The notes under the pieces were generated by a model, which was given only the letters and a program-made list of their open reading frames with translations, was not told the origin of the DNA and ran no database searches. Below are positions 54,410 through 63,606 of a DNA stretch of 64,000 nucleotides, piece by piece. Each line of letters starts with the position of its first letter. The stretch's first letter is position 1. Made by a program: the position numbers and the translations under genes. Origin of the DNA: Candidatus Microthrix subdominans (GTDB lineage: Bacteria; Actinomycetota; Acidimicrobiia; Acidimicrobiales; Microtrichaceae); NCBI GenBank assembly GCA_016719385.1, contig JADJZA010000009.1, positions 62,001 through 126,000 of the forward strand. Reading direction: 5' to 3'.

Positions 54410-55909
54410 TCACTGGATCACGCCCTCGTTGCGGGCCTTGTCTCTCAGCTCGATGAACTCCGCCTGGGTGTCGACGAACGCGTGAACGCCGGGTTCGACG
54501 AGCACGTAGTACATCCAGGCGCCCTCCTCGGGGGCGATGGCCGCCTTCAGCGACGCCCGCGAGGGAAGCCCCACCGGTGTGGGTGGCAGCCCCTGTTTGG
54601 TGCGCGTGTTGAACGGATCGGTCTCGTCGCGCAGCTCCTGGGTGGTCAGCTGGCCGCCGGGTTTGCCCTTCGAGTATACAGCGGTGGCGTCGATGCCGAG
54701 GATCTCCGGGGCCGCCAACCGGTTGTAGATCACCCGGGCGATCTGCGATCGCTCCTCGGGCGGCGTGCCGGCCTCCTTCTCGACCAGCGAGGCGACGATC
54801 ACCGTCTCGTACGGGGTAAGCCCAACCTTCGCCTCGGAGTTCTGGAAGCCGAGCTCGTCGAGTTCGCTCGTCATCTGGTCGGCCAGCTTTTGGAGGATTG
54901 CTTCCGGTGTGGCGTCCTCGGAGAACTCGTAGGTGTCGGGGAACAGCATGCCCTCCCACTTGTTGTACTTGTCCGGCGGGATCTCGCCGTTCTCCAGCGG
55001 GGGCAGCTCGGCGGGCACGTACTTCGACGTCACCTTGCCCGAGTCCAGCGCGGCGAGGAAGTCCTCCTTGGAGATATCGGGAAACTGCTCCGCCAGGATG
55101 GTCAGGGCCTCGTCGAGTTCGACGCCCTCGGGGATGGTGACCCGGGAGGTGCCGACCGGGACCGGGCCCCCGTTAAGGACCTCGGTGACCTCGGCGAAAC
55201 TCGAGTTCTTCTGCAGCTCGGGGTAGTCACCCGAACTCCAGCTGCCACCGGTGAAGCGGACGTACCAGCCGAACACCGACGCGTTGCTGATGATGCCGTT
55301 GTCCTCGAGCAGGAGCGCGACATCGGTGTCGGTGGCGCCCTCGGGAATGACGATGCCGACCGCCTTGCCGGGCTCGCCCGGGGGGTCGACCTTGCGCAGC
55401 ACCCAAAAGACGGCACCGGCCGCCACCAACATGACGACACCCAACACAACGACCACGCCGATGATCCCGCGCCGGCCGCAGCCGTCGTTGCTGGCCAGGT
55501 CCTCGTAGCTCTGCTTGCGACCCGATCGCGGTGATGGCTCCGGCGGGGGCACGACGTCGGCGGGTGCCGGGTCCCACACGTCTCCGAGCGGCAGGCCGTG
55601 ACCGTCAACCCATCCTCCGGCGCCGTCGTCGTAGACCGGACTGCCGTGCTCGTCGACGTAGCCGCCTTCCCCGTCCTCGTACACGAGGGTTTCCGCCGCC
55701 GGCCTTGCGTCCCGGGAAGGATCGTCGGGGTCGGCGACGATGACCGGGGTGCCGTCCTCGTAGACGAAGCCGCCGGCACCGTCGTCGAAGACGTGATTGT
55801 CCGCCTCGTCGGCGAAGGTGCCGTCGTCGTGTTGGAAGACCAGCACCGGAGTGCCGTGCCGGCCTTCCTCGTGCGCCGTGGTCTCCCAGTCGTCGGCCAC
55901 GTCGCTCAC
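54410..55909 (-). CDS. mltG: Endolytic murein transglycosylase MltG with acidic repeat N-terminus
   Basis: 499 residues. The C-terminal periplasmic YceG domain (LysM-like subdomain VVIPEGATDTDVALLLEDNGI, then catalytic glutamate in VASLVEKEAGTPPEERSQIARVIYNRL) cleaves nascent peptidoglycan strands. One membrane helix lies at about 148-171 (GIIGVVVVLGVVMLVAAGAVF). The cytoplasmic N-terminus of about 145 residues is unusual: it contains repeated units of the type [F/Y]-x-D-D-G-x-G-G-[F/Y/W]-V near residues 41-49, 77-85 and 93-101, each followed by a short EDG/EHG/GHG. The GTG at 55909 overlaps the ruvX stop (GTGA). Confidence 0.92.
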   Translation of the reverse strand: MSDVADDWETTAHEEGRHGTPVLVFQHDDGTFADEADNHVFDDGAGGFVYEDGTPVIVADPDDPSRDARPAAETLVYEDGEGGYVDEHGSPVYDDGAGGWVDGHGLPLGDVWDPAPADVVPPPEPSPRSGRKQSYEDLASNDGCGRRGIIGVVVVLGVVMLVAAGAVFWVLRKVDPPGEPGKAVGIVIPEGATDTDVALLLEDNGIISNASVFGWYVRFTGGSWSSGDYPELQKNSSFAEVTEVLNGGPVPVGTSRVTIPEGVELDEALTILAEQFPDISKEDFLAALDSGKVTSKYVPAELPPLENGEIPPDKYNKWEGMLFPDTYEFSEDATPEAILQKLADQMTSELDELGFQNSEAKVGLTPYETVIVASLVEKEAGTPPEERSQIARVIYNRLAAPEILGIDATAVYSKGKPGGQLTTQELRDETDPFNTRTKQGLPPTPVGLPSRASLKAAIAPEEGAWMYYVLVEPGVHAFVDTQAEFIELRDKARNEGVIQ

Positions 55910-56427
55910 CGGCTTCGCTCCGCGTCGAACGACCCCTGCTCGGTCAGCGCCAGATGAGCGCGCCGATCGAGCCACCCCTGAAGGATGACCGAGGCTGCGA
56001 CGGCGTCGACGACGGCCCGGCGATTGCGGCCCGTCATGTTCAGTTGGTCCAACGAACGCTCCGCTGTGACGGTGGTCAAGCGCTCATCGTAGGTGAAAAC
56101 CGGCACGTTCAGACAGCCTCGCAGCATTTCCACCTCGCGCAGGGCGCGCTGGGCGGCCGCTCGCTGCTGACCGTCGAGGGACACCGGCAGCCCGACGACC
56201 ACCACGTCCACCTCGTACTCGTCGGCCAACCCGGCCAGGCGGCGGAAGTCGCCCGGGATGTCCTTGGTCCGCTGGATGGTCCGCAGCGGTGTGGCAACGC
56301 CCACCGCCCCGACCGCCACGCCGATGCGCTTGGTGCCGGGGTCGATGCCCAGCGCCCGCAGACGCCCTGGAGGCGGCAGCGCGTCCACCTCGGCCGGTAA
56401 GCCAGGGGTGTCGGCCGCGTCGTTCAC
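55906..56427 (-). CDS. ruvX: Putative pre-16S rRNA nuclease / Holliday-junction resolvase-like RuvX (YqgF)
   Basis: 173 residues, RNase H fold. Active-site aspartate in LRALGIDPGTKRIGVAVG, then VVVVGLPVSLDGQQ, TYDERLTTVTAERSL with the second acidic residue, and the third in VVDAVAASVILQGWL. In bacteria the protein trims the 5' end of 16S rRNA precursor. Its ATG overlaps the alaS stop (ATGA, 56424-56427). Confidence 0.95.
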   Translation of the reverse strand: MNDAADTPGLPAEVDALPPPGRLRALGIDPGTKRIGVAVGAVGVATPLRTIQRTKDIPGDFRRLAGLADEYEVDVVVVGLPVSLDGQQRAAAQRALREVEMLRGCLNVPVFTYDERLTTVTAERSLDQLNMTGRNRRAVVDAVAASVILQGWLDRRAHLALTEQGSFDAERSR

Positions 56428-59027
56428 GAGATCCCGAGCGCAGTGCGCAACATCTCGAGCGCCTCGTCGAGCCCGTCGGCGTTCTTCCCGCCGGCCACGG
56501 CCAGGTCGGCGCCCTTGCCGCCGCCGCCCGAGATCGCCTTGGCGGCGGGTGCCATCAGCTCGCCGGCGTGCAGGTCACCGTCCACGCTGGTGGCGACCAC
56601 CAGCGTGACGCCCTTGCCGCCGGGGACGGCGCCGAGGACGACCGCTCGGATCCCGGGCCGGTCCCGCAGGGCCAGCGCCTGGTCGCGCACCTCGTCGCGG
56701 CTGGCGGCCTCCACCCGGGCGACGATCACCCCGTCGGTGGCGGTCTCGGCCAGCGACATCGCCTTGGATCGGGCTGCCTCGGTGCGCAGCTGGCCCACCT
56801 CTGCCCGCAGGGCCTTGTTGTCGTCGTTGCGTCGACGCATCGTCGCGAGCAGTTCGTCGCTTGAGGTTCCCAGCTCGGCGGCCAGCGCACCCAGCGTGGC
56901 CTCGTCACGACGGAGCAGCTCGATCGTGTTCAGCCCGGTCGAGGCCTCGATGCGTCGGATGTTCGACCCGATCGAAGCTTCGGAGGTGACCTTGACCGTG
57001 CCGATCTGGCCGAGCGCGCTCACGTGGGTGCCGCCGCACAGTTCGACCGACGGGCCCGCCTCCAGCACGCGGACGTCGTCGCCGTATTTCTCCCCGAAGA
57101 AGGCGATCGCGCCCCGCTCGTCGGCGTCGGAGCGGCTCATCTCCTCGTGGCTCACCGGCTCGCCGGTGAGCACCTCGCGGTTGACCAGGTCCTCGATGCG
57201 GACGATCTCGTCGGCGCTGAGCGCCTGGAAGTGGCTGAAGTCGAAGCGCAGGCGGGTCTCGTCGACCAGCGAGCCCTGCTGCTTGACGTGGTCGCCCAGC
57301 ACCTGGCGCAGCGCCCAGTGCAGCAGGTGGGTGGCGGTGTGGTTGCGGCGGATGGCGTTGCGGCGTTCGACGTCGATCGATGCTGTGACCGTGTCCCCCG
57401 CCGACAGGCCGCCCACGTCGGGCGCTGCATCGTTCCCCAGCACGTGGCGGGTCAGCCCGGGCAGGGCGAAGGTGGTGTCGAGCACACGGGCGCTGCCCCC
57501 AGACCAGCTGAGCGTGCCCGTGTCGCCCACCTGGCCGCCGGACTCGGCATAGAACGGCGTGCGGTCGAGCACGACCGAGCCGCCGACGATGCCGAGCACG
57601 GTCGCCTCGGTCGTCGACACCTCCCGGCCGACGAACTCGGTGGGGCCGTTCTCGGTGATCAGCCGGCGAAACTCGTCGGCCGCCTCGCCCACCTCGACGC
57701 CGCCGCCCTTGGATGCCGCCTTGGCCCGGGCCCGCTGCTGTTCCATCTCGGCGTCGAAGCCGGCCAGGTCCACCTCGTGGCCTCGCAGCTGAGCCATCTC
57801 CTCGGTCACCTCGAGGGGGAACCCGTAGGTGTCGTGCAACTTGAAGGCCACCGCCCCGGGCAGGGTTGCATCGTCGTCGAGGCCGTCGAGCGCCTGGTCG
57901 AGCAGCGTCGATCCGTTGGCCAGCGTCGTGCGGAACTGGCCCTCCTCGCGTTCGGCGACGCCGAGGATCAGCTCGCTGTTGGTCCTCAGGTCGGGGTAGG
58001 CGTCGCCCATCATCTCGGCGCAGCGCTCGATCATCGGCACGAGCACCGCGTCGGACACGTCGAGGAGGTAGGCAAAGCGCACCGCCCGGCGCATGATGCG
58101 GCGCAGCACGTAACCGCGGTCCTCGTTGGAGGGGATCACGCCGTCCGAGATGAGAAAAGCCGTGCTGCGGGTATGGTCGGCCAGCAGCCGCAGGGCGATG
58201 TCGCCCAGGTCGCTGTCGCCCAGCGAGCGTCCGGTGACCTGCTCGGCGCCGCTGACCAGCTGGCGCATGCCGTCGGCGTCGTACAGCGAGGAGCTGCCCT
58301 CGGTAAGGGCCAGGGTGCGCTCGAAGCCGAGGCCGGTGTCGACGTTCGTGTTGGGCAGGTCGGTCAGCTGGCCGTCGGCGCCGCGGAAGTACTGGGTGAA
58401 GACCAGGTTCCAGAACTCGATGTAGCGCCACTCGGAGCCCTGGGCCGGCCCGCCGTCGGCGCCGAACTCCGGCCCGAAGTCGAAGAACAGCTCCGAGCTG
58501 GGCCCGCACGGGCCGGTCTCGCCCATCTCCCAGAAGTTGTCGGTGCCCATGCGCTGGATGCGCTGGCGGGGCAGGCCGACCACGTCCGCCCAGATCGCCT
58601 CGGCCTCGTCGTCGGTGGTATGCACGGTGGCCCAGATCCGGTCGCCATCGACCCCCAAGCCGCCCTCACCGACCGACGAGGTGACGAACTCCCAGGCCCA
58701 GGGGATCATCTCGGCCTTGAAGTAGTCGCCGAAGCTGAAGTTGCCCGCCATCTCGAAGAACGACAGATGGCGGGTGCTGCGACCGATCGCGTCGAGGTCG
58801 TTGTGCTTGCCGCCGGCCCGCACGCACTTCTGGATCGAGGACGCACGCGGCGGGTCGTAGGGCACCGCCTCCTCGCCCAGGAAGTACGACACGAAGGGCA
58901 TCATGCCCGAGTTGGTGAACATCGGCGCCGAGGGGTGGTGTGGGATCAGCCCGGCGGAGGGCACCACCGTGTGGCCCCTCCGCTCAAAAAATCGGTCCCA
59001 GGCAGATCGCAGTTCATGTGCGCGCAT
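56424..59027 (-). CDS. alaS: Alanine--tRNA ligase
   Basis: 867 residues, full family length. Class II core: LRSAWDRFFERRGHTVVPSAGLIP, FTNSGMMPFVSYFLG, NFSFGDYFKAEMI and LENTNVDTGLGFER-type segment (here LPNTNVDTGLGFERTLAL). The editing domain has NHTATHLLHWAL and ELCGGTHVSALGQIGTVKV. The C-terminal part ends in the DHHA1-type GGGGKGADLAVAGGKN. Divergent from the helicase gene, with 59 bp between starts. Confidence 0.97.
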   Translation of the reverse strand: MRAHELRSAWDRFFERRGHTVVPSAGLIPHHPSAPMFTNSGMMPFVSYFLGEEAVPYDPPRASSIQKCVRAGGKHNDLDAIGRSTRHLSFFEMAGNFSFGDYFKAEMIPWAWEFVTSSVGEGGLGVDGDRIWATVHTTDDEAEAIWADVVGLPRQRIQRMGTDNFWEMGETGPCGPSSELFFDFGPEFGADGGPAQGSEWRYIEFWNLVFTQYFRGADGQLTDLPNTNVDTGLGFERTLALTEGSSSLYDADGMRQLVSGAEQVTGRSLGDSDLGDIALRLLADHTRSTAFLISDGVIPSNEDRGYVLRRIMRRAVRFAYLLDVSDAVLVPMIERCAEMMGDAYPDLRTNSELILGVAEREEGQFRTTLANGSTLLDQALDGLDDDATLPGAVAFKLHDTYGFPLEVTEEMAQLRGHEVDLAGFDAEMEQQRARAKAASKGGGVEVGEAADEFRRLITENGPTEFVGREVSTTEATVLGIVGGSVVLDRTPFYAESGGQVGDTGTLSWSGGSARVLDTTFALPGLTRHVLGNDAAPDVGGLSAGDTVTASIDVERRNAIRRNHTATHLLHWALRQVLGDHVKQQGSLVDETRLRFDFSHFQALSADEIVRIEDLVNREVLTGEPVSHEEMSRSDADERGAIAFFGEKYGDDVRVLEAGPSVELCGGTHVSALGQIGTVKVTSEASIGSNIRRIEASTGLNTIELLRRDEATLGALAAELGTSSDELLATMRRRNDDNKALRAEVGQLRTEAARSKAMSLAETATDGVIVARVEAASRDEVRDQALALRDRPGIRAVVLGAVPGGKGVTLVVATSVDGDLHAGELMAPAAKAISGGGGKGADLAVAGGKNADGLDEALEMLRTALGIS

Positions 59028-59072
59028 AGCGGTCCGAGCCTACCGGCCCACGTGAGGGCTTCCCGCAGCGGT

Positions 59073-59078
59073 TACACT
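59073..59078 (+). promoter_or_regulatory. -10-like hexamer of a leaderless start
   Basis: TACACT lies eight bases before the ATG (59087) of the helicase gene, with no ribosome site between, in the alaS/helicase divergent gap. Consistent with a leaderless transcript; no clear -35. Confidence 0.35.
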
Positions 59079-59086
59079 TCGAACGC

Positions 59087-61195
59087 ATGTTCGCCCCATC
59101 CGCCGCCGACCACGTCAGCCCCGACCTGCTCAATCCCGAACAGCAGCGGGCGGTCCAGGCGCGCGGCGGTCACCTGCTGGTCGTCGCCGGCGCCGGCACC
59201 GGCAAGACGCGCACCCTGGTGGCCCGGGTGGTGGGGCTGATCGCCGACGGGGTCGATCCCAGCCGCATCCTGTTGTTGACCTTCACCCGCCGCAGCGCCG
59301 CCGAGATGTTGGGCCGGGTGGCAGCCGCCGAGCGGGACTGCTCGGGTGCCGCAGCGCAGGTGTGGGGCGGCACGTTTCACTCGGTGGCCAACCGCTTGTT
59401 GCGCACGTTCGGTGGCTCCGCCGGGTTGCCCCCCAACTTCACCGTGCTCGATCACGCCGACAGCACCGAGCTGATGGGGATGGTGCGCACCGAGGAGGGC
59501 TTCGGCGAACGGGCCAAGCGGTTCCCCAAGGCGCAGACCGTCGCCGCCATCTACAGCCGGGTGGTCAACAGCCAGGCCAAGCTGGCAGCGGTCCTCGAGG
59601 TGGACTACCCGTGGTGCGCCGATGATGGCGACGATCTAAAGACGATCTTTGCCGCCTACACCGCCGCCAAACGGCGCCATCACCTGCTCGACTACGACGA
59701 TCTGTTGTTGTTCTGGCGTGGGGTGCTCGCCTCCCCCGCCGGCGCAGCGATGGCCGAGCGCTTCGACCACGTGCTCGTCGACGAGTACCAGGACACCAAC
59801 CCGATCCAGTCCGACATCCTGCGTGCGCTGACCCGGGCGGGGACGCCGTACCAGGCCGGTACCCAGGTGTGCGCCGTCGGCGACGACGCCCAGGCGATCT
59901 ACGGCTTTCGGTCGGCCTCGGTGGAGAACATGTGGGCGTTCGCCGAGCACTTCCCCGGCGCTTCGATCGTCACCCTGGAACGCAACTACCGATCGACCCA
60001 ACCGATCCTGGCGGTGGCCAACGCCGTGCTGTCCGACACCACCCACTTCGCCAAGAAGCTGTGGACCACGCGCAGCGACGGGCCCCGGCCGATGCTGGCC
60101 ACCCACCACGACGAGGGGGCCCAGAGCCGCGCCGTCGCCAACGCCGTGCTCGATGCCCGGGAGCGGGGGATCGACCTGCGCCAACAGGCGGTGCTGTTTC
60201 GCGCCGGCCATCACGGGGACTCGCTCGAGCTCGAGCTGACCCGGCGGGATATCCCCTACGTGAAGTTCGGCGGGCTGAAGTACCTGGAGGCGGCCCACGT
60301 CAAGGACCTGCTGGCGCAGCTGCGCATTCTGGAGAACCCCGCCGATGCGATGGCCTGGCACCGCGTGCTCGCCTCGTTGGACGGGGTGGGGCCGGCCACC
60401 GTCCGCCGGATCATCGCTGAACTGGGCCTGGTCGAGCCGGCGCCCGAGCCTTCCGGGGCGACCGCTGCTGCGTCGCTGGGCGACGATCCGTTGGGCCGTT
60501 TCATCGGCGGCGTGGGCGCCTTGCCGCCTGCGGCCACCGCCCAGGCCGCCGAGCTGCGCGCCGCGTTCGCCGACTGTCGGGGCGAGTCCCGGCCGCCGGC
60601 CGAGCAGGTGGAGCGCCTGGCGAGCTTCTGCGCGATGGTGTTTCCCGGCCGCTACGACAACGCTGATGTGCGGCTGGCCGACATCGGCCAGCTGGCCGCC
60701 AGCGCCGGCGGCTACCGCAGCCGATCCCGTTTCCTCGCCGAGCTGACCCTCGATCCCCCCGGCAAAACCTCCGAGCTCGCCGGTCCCCCGCACCTCGACG
60801 ACGACTGGCTCACCCTGAGCACGATCCATTCGGCCAAGGGCGGCGAGTGGCGCGCCGTCCACGTGCTGCACGCCTCGGATGGCAACATCCCCTCCGACAT
60901 GGCGCTCGGCGACGTCGACGCCATGGCCGAGGAGCTGCGCCTGCTGTACGTGGCACTCACCCGTGCCCGGGACGAGCTGTCGGTGCACGTGCCGTTGCGC
61001 TACCACGTCAACCGCCACGGTCACGACGACCGGCACCTGTACGGCCAGGTCAGCCGGTTCATCGAGCCGGCGCGCCATCTGTTCGAGGCCACGACCACTG
61101 CGGTGGATGCGACGCTCGACGAGGTGGTGGCCCTCGACGGCACGGTCGGGGTGGCCGACGAGGTCGACGCGCTGTTGGCATCCCTGTGGGATTGA
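59087..61195 (+). CDS. UvrD/PcrA-type superfamily 1 DNA helicase (UvrD2-like)
   Basis: 702 residues. A 3'-5' SF1A helicase with the motifs in order: Q motif LLNPEQQRAV, Walker A VVAGAGTGKTRTL, LLTFTRRSAAEML (Ia), GTFHSVANRLL, Walker B FDHVLVDEYQDTN, GDDAQAIYGFRSA (III), VTLERNYRSTQPIL (IV), WLTLSTIHSAKGGEW (V) and LYVALTRARDEL (VI). The C-terminal HRDC-like end of mycobacterial UvrD2 is not seen, so it resembles the shortened UvrD2/PcrA forms. Repair or replication-related role. It is on the plus strand, convergent with the M23 gene 6 bp away. Confidence 0.93.
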   Translation: MFAPSAADHVSPDLLNPEQQRAVQARGGHLLVVAGAGTGKTRTLVARVVGLIADGVDPSRILLLTFTRRSAAEMLGRVAAAERDCSGAAAQVWGGTFHSVANRLLRTFGGSAGLPPNFTVLDHADSTELMGMVRTEEGFGERAKRFPKAQTVAAIYSRVVNSQAKLAAVLEVDYPWCADDGDDLKTIFAAYTAAKRRHHLLDYDDLLLFWRGVLASPAGAAMAERFDHVLVDEYQDTNPIQSDILRALTRAGTPYQAGTQVCAVGDDAQAIYGFRSASVENMWAFAEHFPGASIVTLERNYRSTQPILAVANAVLSDTTHFAKKLWTTRSDGPRPMLATHHDEGAQSRAVANAVLDARERGIDLRQQAVLFRAGHHGDSLELELTRRDIPYVKFGGLKYLEAAHVKDLLAQLRILENPADAMAWHRVLASLDGVGPATVRRIIAELGLVEPAPEPSGATAAASLGDDPLGRFIGGVGALPPAATAQAAELRAAFADCRGESRPPAEQVERLASFCAMVFPGRYDNADVRLADIGQLAASAGGYRSRSRFLAELTLDPPGKTSELAGPPHLDDDWLTLSTIHSAKGGEWRAVHVLHASDGNIPSDMALGDVDAMAEELRLLYVALTRARDELSVHVPLRYHVNRHGHDDRHLYGQVSRFIEPARHLFEATTTAVDATLDEVVALDGTVGVADEVDALLASLWD

Positions 61196-61201
61196 GCGCC
61201 G

Positions 61202-61864
61202 TCAGCCGCAGCCGATCGCCTCGATCGTCTCGAGCGGGTCGCGATCGCCCCCCGAGCGCCAATCGTCGAGGAACGGTTGCGGGTAGGTAAGCCCCCGGCG
61301 GTTCTGCCAGCCGGTGAGGCACGCCGGGGACAGCCCGAAGTGGATGTGGCAGCCGGTTCCGGCGGCGTTACCGGTGTCGCCGACCGTTCCGACCTGGTCG
61401 CCCCCCGCAACCGACTGACCGGGTTCGACCGCCACCGACGCCAGGTGGCTGGTGTAGTAGCGCACGCCGCGATCGTCGACCAGCGACACGAACAGGCCGC
61501 TGCGGGTGGCCGGGTCGTCGCTGGCGCTGTCCCACTCGTCGGTCGTGGACACGTCCTCGATGACGCCATCGGTCACCGCCAACACCGGGGTTCCACAGGA
61601 CGTGAACATGTCGGCCGCCGGGTAGTCGTGATGGCTCGAGTCGTAGTTGGTGTCCGCCGACGCCGACGGAAAGGTGAAGGTGCGGGGGCCGTCGGGCGCC
61701 GGGGCTGAGCCGGCGGGCACCTCGGTGCTGCCCGAGGGCGGCGCACGGCGCGCCGGATCGCTGATACGGCTGCCGAGCACCCCGGCGACGACGACCGCCA
61801 CGATCACCGCGCACCCGAGCCCCAGCCACAACGCCGCTCGTCCGGACTTCGCCCGCCCGCTCAC
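61202..61864 (-). CDS. M23-family (LytM) peptidase-like secreted protein
   Basis: 220 residues. One N-terminal membrane anchor (AALWLGLGCAVIVAVVVAGVL), a Pro/Ser/Ala linker, then a LytM domain: H-x-x-x-D in SSHHDYPAADMFTSCGTPV, DGVIEDVSTTDEWDS, YYTSHLASVAVEPGQSVAGGDQVGTVGDTGNAAG and the H-x-H in GCHIHFGLSP. All zinc ligands are present, so hydrolysis of peptidoglycan cross-links is possible. The GTG at 61864 has GGAGG four bases upstream; a GTG at 61894 would add 10 residues. It lies just before DUF6167 and rarA. Confidence 0.85.
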   Translation of the reverse strand: MSGRAKSGRAALWLGLGCAVIVAVVVAGVLGSRISDPARRAPPSGSTEVPAGSAPAPDGPRTFTFPSASADTNYDSSHHDYPAADMFTSCGTPVLAVTDGVIEDVSTTDEWDSASDDPATRSGLFVSLVDDRGVRYYTSHLASVAVEPGQSVAGGDQVGTVGDTGNAAGTGCHIHFGLSPACLTGWQNRRGLTYPQPFLDDWRSGGDRDPLETIEAIGCG

Positions 61865-61933
61865 CCGGCCTCCATCGGACGCCCGTCGCCGCACCGAGTT
61901 CGTGGCGCCCGCGGCCCCGGCCCGCCGGCGTCG

Positions 61934-62206
61934 CTAGCGGCGCTGGGCACCGCTCCAGTCCCGCTCGTCCCACGGTTGCGCTCCGGCGGGACCCGCCGAA
62001 CGCGCCTTGACCCGACCCTTGACCGCCCCTCCAACCTTGCCCGGAGCTCCCGCCGCCGCGCTGGTCAGCTTGCCGGCCGCCCCCTTGGCCAGGTTGGCCG
62101 GGGTGAGCTGTTCGCGCCTCGCCTGCAGCTCGGATTCGGCCCGCCGGGCGCCGACGACGCCTGCCGCAGCCCCGACCGCAAACCAGAATGCTCGCTTGGG
62201 AATCAC
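61934..62206 (-). CDS. DUF6167-like small membrane protein
   Basis: 90 residues. N-terminus IPKRAFWFAVGAAAGVVGARRAESEL matches the conserved small protein found between rarA and alaS in actinobacteria (one short hydrophobic segment followed by a basic/Ala/Gly-rich stretch). LTPANLAKGAAGKLTSAAAGAPGKVGG follows and the end is Arg/Asp/Trp-rich. GTG start overlapping the rarA stop (GTGA, 62203-62206). Function unknown. Confidence 0.78.
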   Translation of the reverse strand: MIPKRAFWFAVGAAAGVVGARRAESELQARREQLTPANLAKGAAGKLTSAAAGAPGKVGGAVKGRVKARSAGPAGAQPWDERDWSGAQRR

Positions 62207-63606
62207 GTCGTCTCCTCCCCCGCCGGCGTGGCGGGTTGGTCACTGGTCGTGTCGGGCTGTTCGACCGACGGTAGCGCCCCCCGGGCGGCCAGTCGCTGGG
62301 CGACGCGCCCCTCGTAGCCATGCTGGGACGGTTGGTAATAGCGCCGGCCGGCCACCACGTCGGGCAGGTACTGCTGATCGACCCAGCCGGATGGGTCGTC
62401 GTGCGGGTAGCGATAGCCGACGCCGTGACCCAGCCGTTTGGAGGCCTGGCCGGAGGTGTCGCGCAGCGGTGGCGGCACCTCGCCGACCAGCCCGCGTCCC
62501 ACGTCCCCGAGCGCTGCGCCGATGCCCAGGTAGGCCCGGTTGGACTTGGGCGCCTGGGCCAGGTGGACGACCACCTGGGCCAGGTTGATCCGGGCCTCGG
62601 GCAGCCCGACCAGCTCGACCGCCTGGGCGCCGGCGGTGGCGACCACCAGCGCCATCGGGTCGGCCTCGCCGATGTCCTCGGAGGCCGAGATCACCAAACG
62701 GCGGGCGATGAAGCGGGGGTCCTCCCCCGCCTCGAGCATGCGGGCCAGCCAGTACAGGCCGGCGTCGGGGTCCGACCCCCGGATCGACTTGATGAACGCC
62801 GACGCAACGTCGTAGTGGGCGTCCACGCCGTAGCGCACCGCCTTGGCTCCCATCGCCCCCTCGACGTCGACCAGCGACAGGTCGATGGCCTCGGCGGGCG
62901 CCCCGGCCCCGGCCCGCGCCCGGGCCAGGCTGATCGCCACCTCAAGCGTGGTCAGCAGATGGCGACCGTCCCCTGCCGCCGCCACCGCCAGCACCTCAAG
63001 CGCCTCCTCCAGGCCACCATCGCCTGGCGGCCCGGTGGAGGTGAGCCCCTCGGCGGCGAGGCCCCGCCGGGCAAGGGTGACCAGCGCGTCGTCGTTCAGT
63101 GGCTCAAGGCGGAAAAGCACCGACCGCGACAACAGTGCCGAGTTGACGCTGAAGCCCGGGTTCTCGGTCGTGGCGCCGATCAGGATCACCAAACCGGTCT
63201 CGACCGCCGGCAACAGCGCATCCTGTTGGGCCTTGTTGAAGCGATGGACCTCGTCGAGAAACAGGATGGTGCGCCGGCCCCGCTCCCCCAGCCGGGCCTG
63301 GGCACCGGCGATCACCTCGCGCACGTCCTTGACGGTGGAGGTCACCGCCGAGCGGGCCTCGAGGTGGGCCGAGGAGGCGCCGGCGATCAACCGGGCCAGG
63401 GTGGTCTTTCCCGTGCCGGGAGGGCCCCACAACACCACCGAGGACAACCTGTCGGCTTCGACGAGCACCCGCATCGGCTTGCCCATCCCCAACAGGTGCT
63501 CCTGGCCGACAACCTCCTCGAGCGACCGCGGTCGCAACCGGTCGGCGAGGGGCGCCGACGCGGCGGCGAGCTCGTCGGCGGCGGCGCTGAAGAGGTCGTC
63601 GCTCAC
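62203..63606 (-). CDS. rarA: Replication-associated recombination protein A (RarA/MgsA AAA ATPase)
   Basis: 467 residues. AAA clamp-loader-like ATPase that acts at stalled forks. It has APLADRLRPRSLEEVVGQEHLLG, Walker A LWGPPGTGKTTLARLIA, Walker B RTILFLDEVHRFNKAQQDALLPAVE, sensor 1 IGATTENPGFSVNSALLSRS, and the C-terminal MgsA domain (KSIRGSDPDAGLYWLARMLEAGEDPRFIARRLVI, and PQSLG-type ends). The GTG start at 63606 overlaps the hisA stop (GTGA). Confidence 0.96.
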   Translation of the reverse strand: MSDDLFSAAADELAAASAPLADRLRPRSLEEVVGQEHLLGMGKPMRVLVEADRLSSVVLWGPPGTGKTTLARLIAGASSAHLEARSAVTSTVKDVREVIAGAQARLGERGRRTILFLDEVHRFNKAQQDALLPAVETGLVILIGATTENPGFSVNSALLSRSVLFRLEPLNDDALVTLARRGLAAEGLTSTGPPGDGGLEEALEVLAVAAAGDGRHLLTTLEVAISLARARAGAGAPAEAIDLSLVDVEGAMGAKAVRYGVDAHYDVASAFIKSIRGSDPDAGLYWLARMLEAGEDPRFIARRLVISASEDIGEADPMALVVATAGAQAVELVGLPEARINLAQVVVHLAQAPKSNRAYLGIGAALGDVGRGLVGEVPPPLRDTSGQASKRLGHGVGYRYPHDDPSGWVDQQYLPDVVAGRRYYQPSQHGYEGRVAQRLAARGALPSVEQPDTTSDQPATPAGEETT

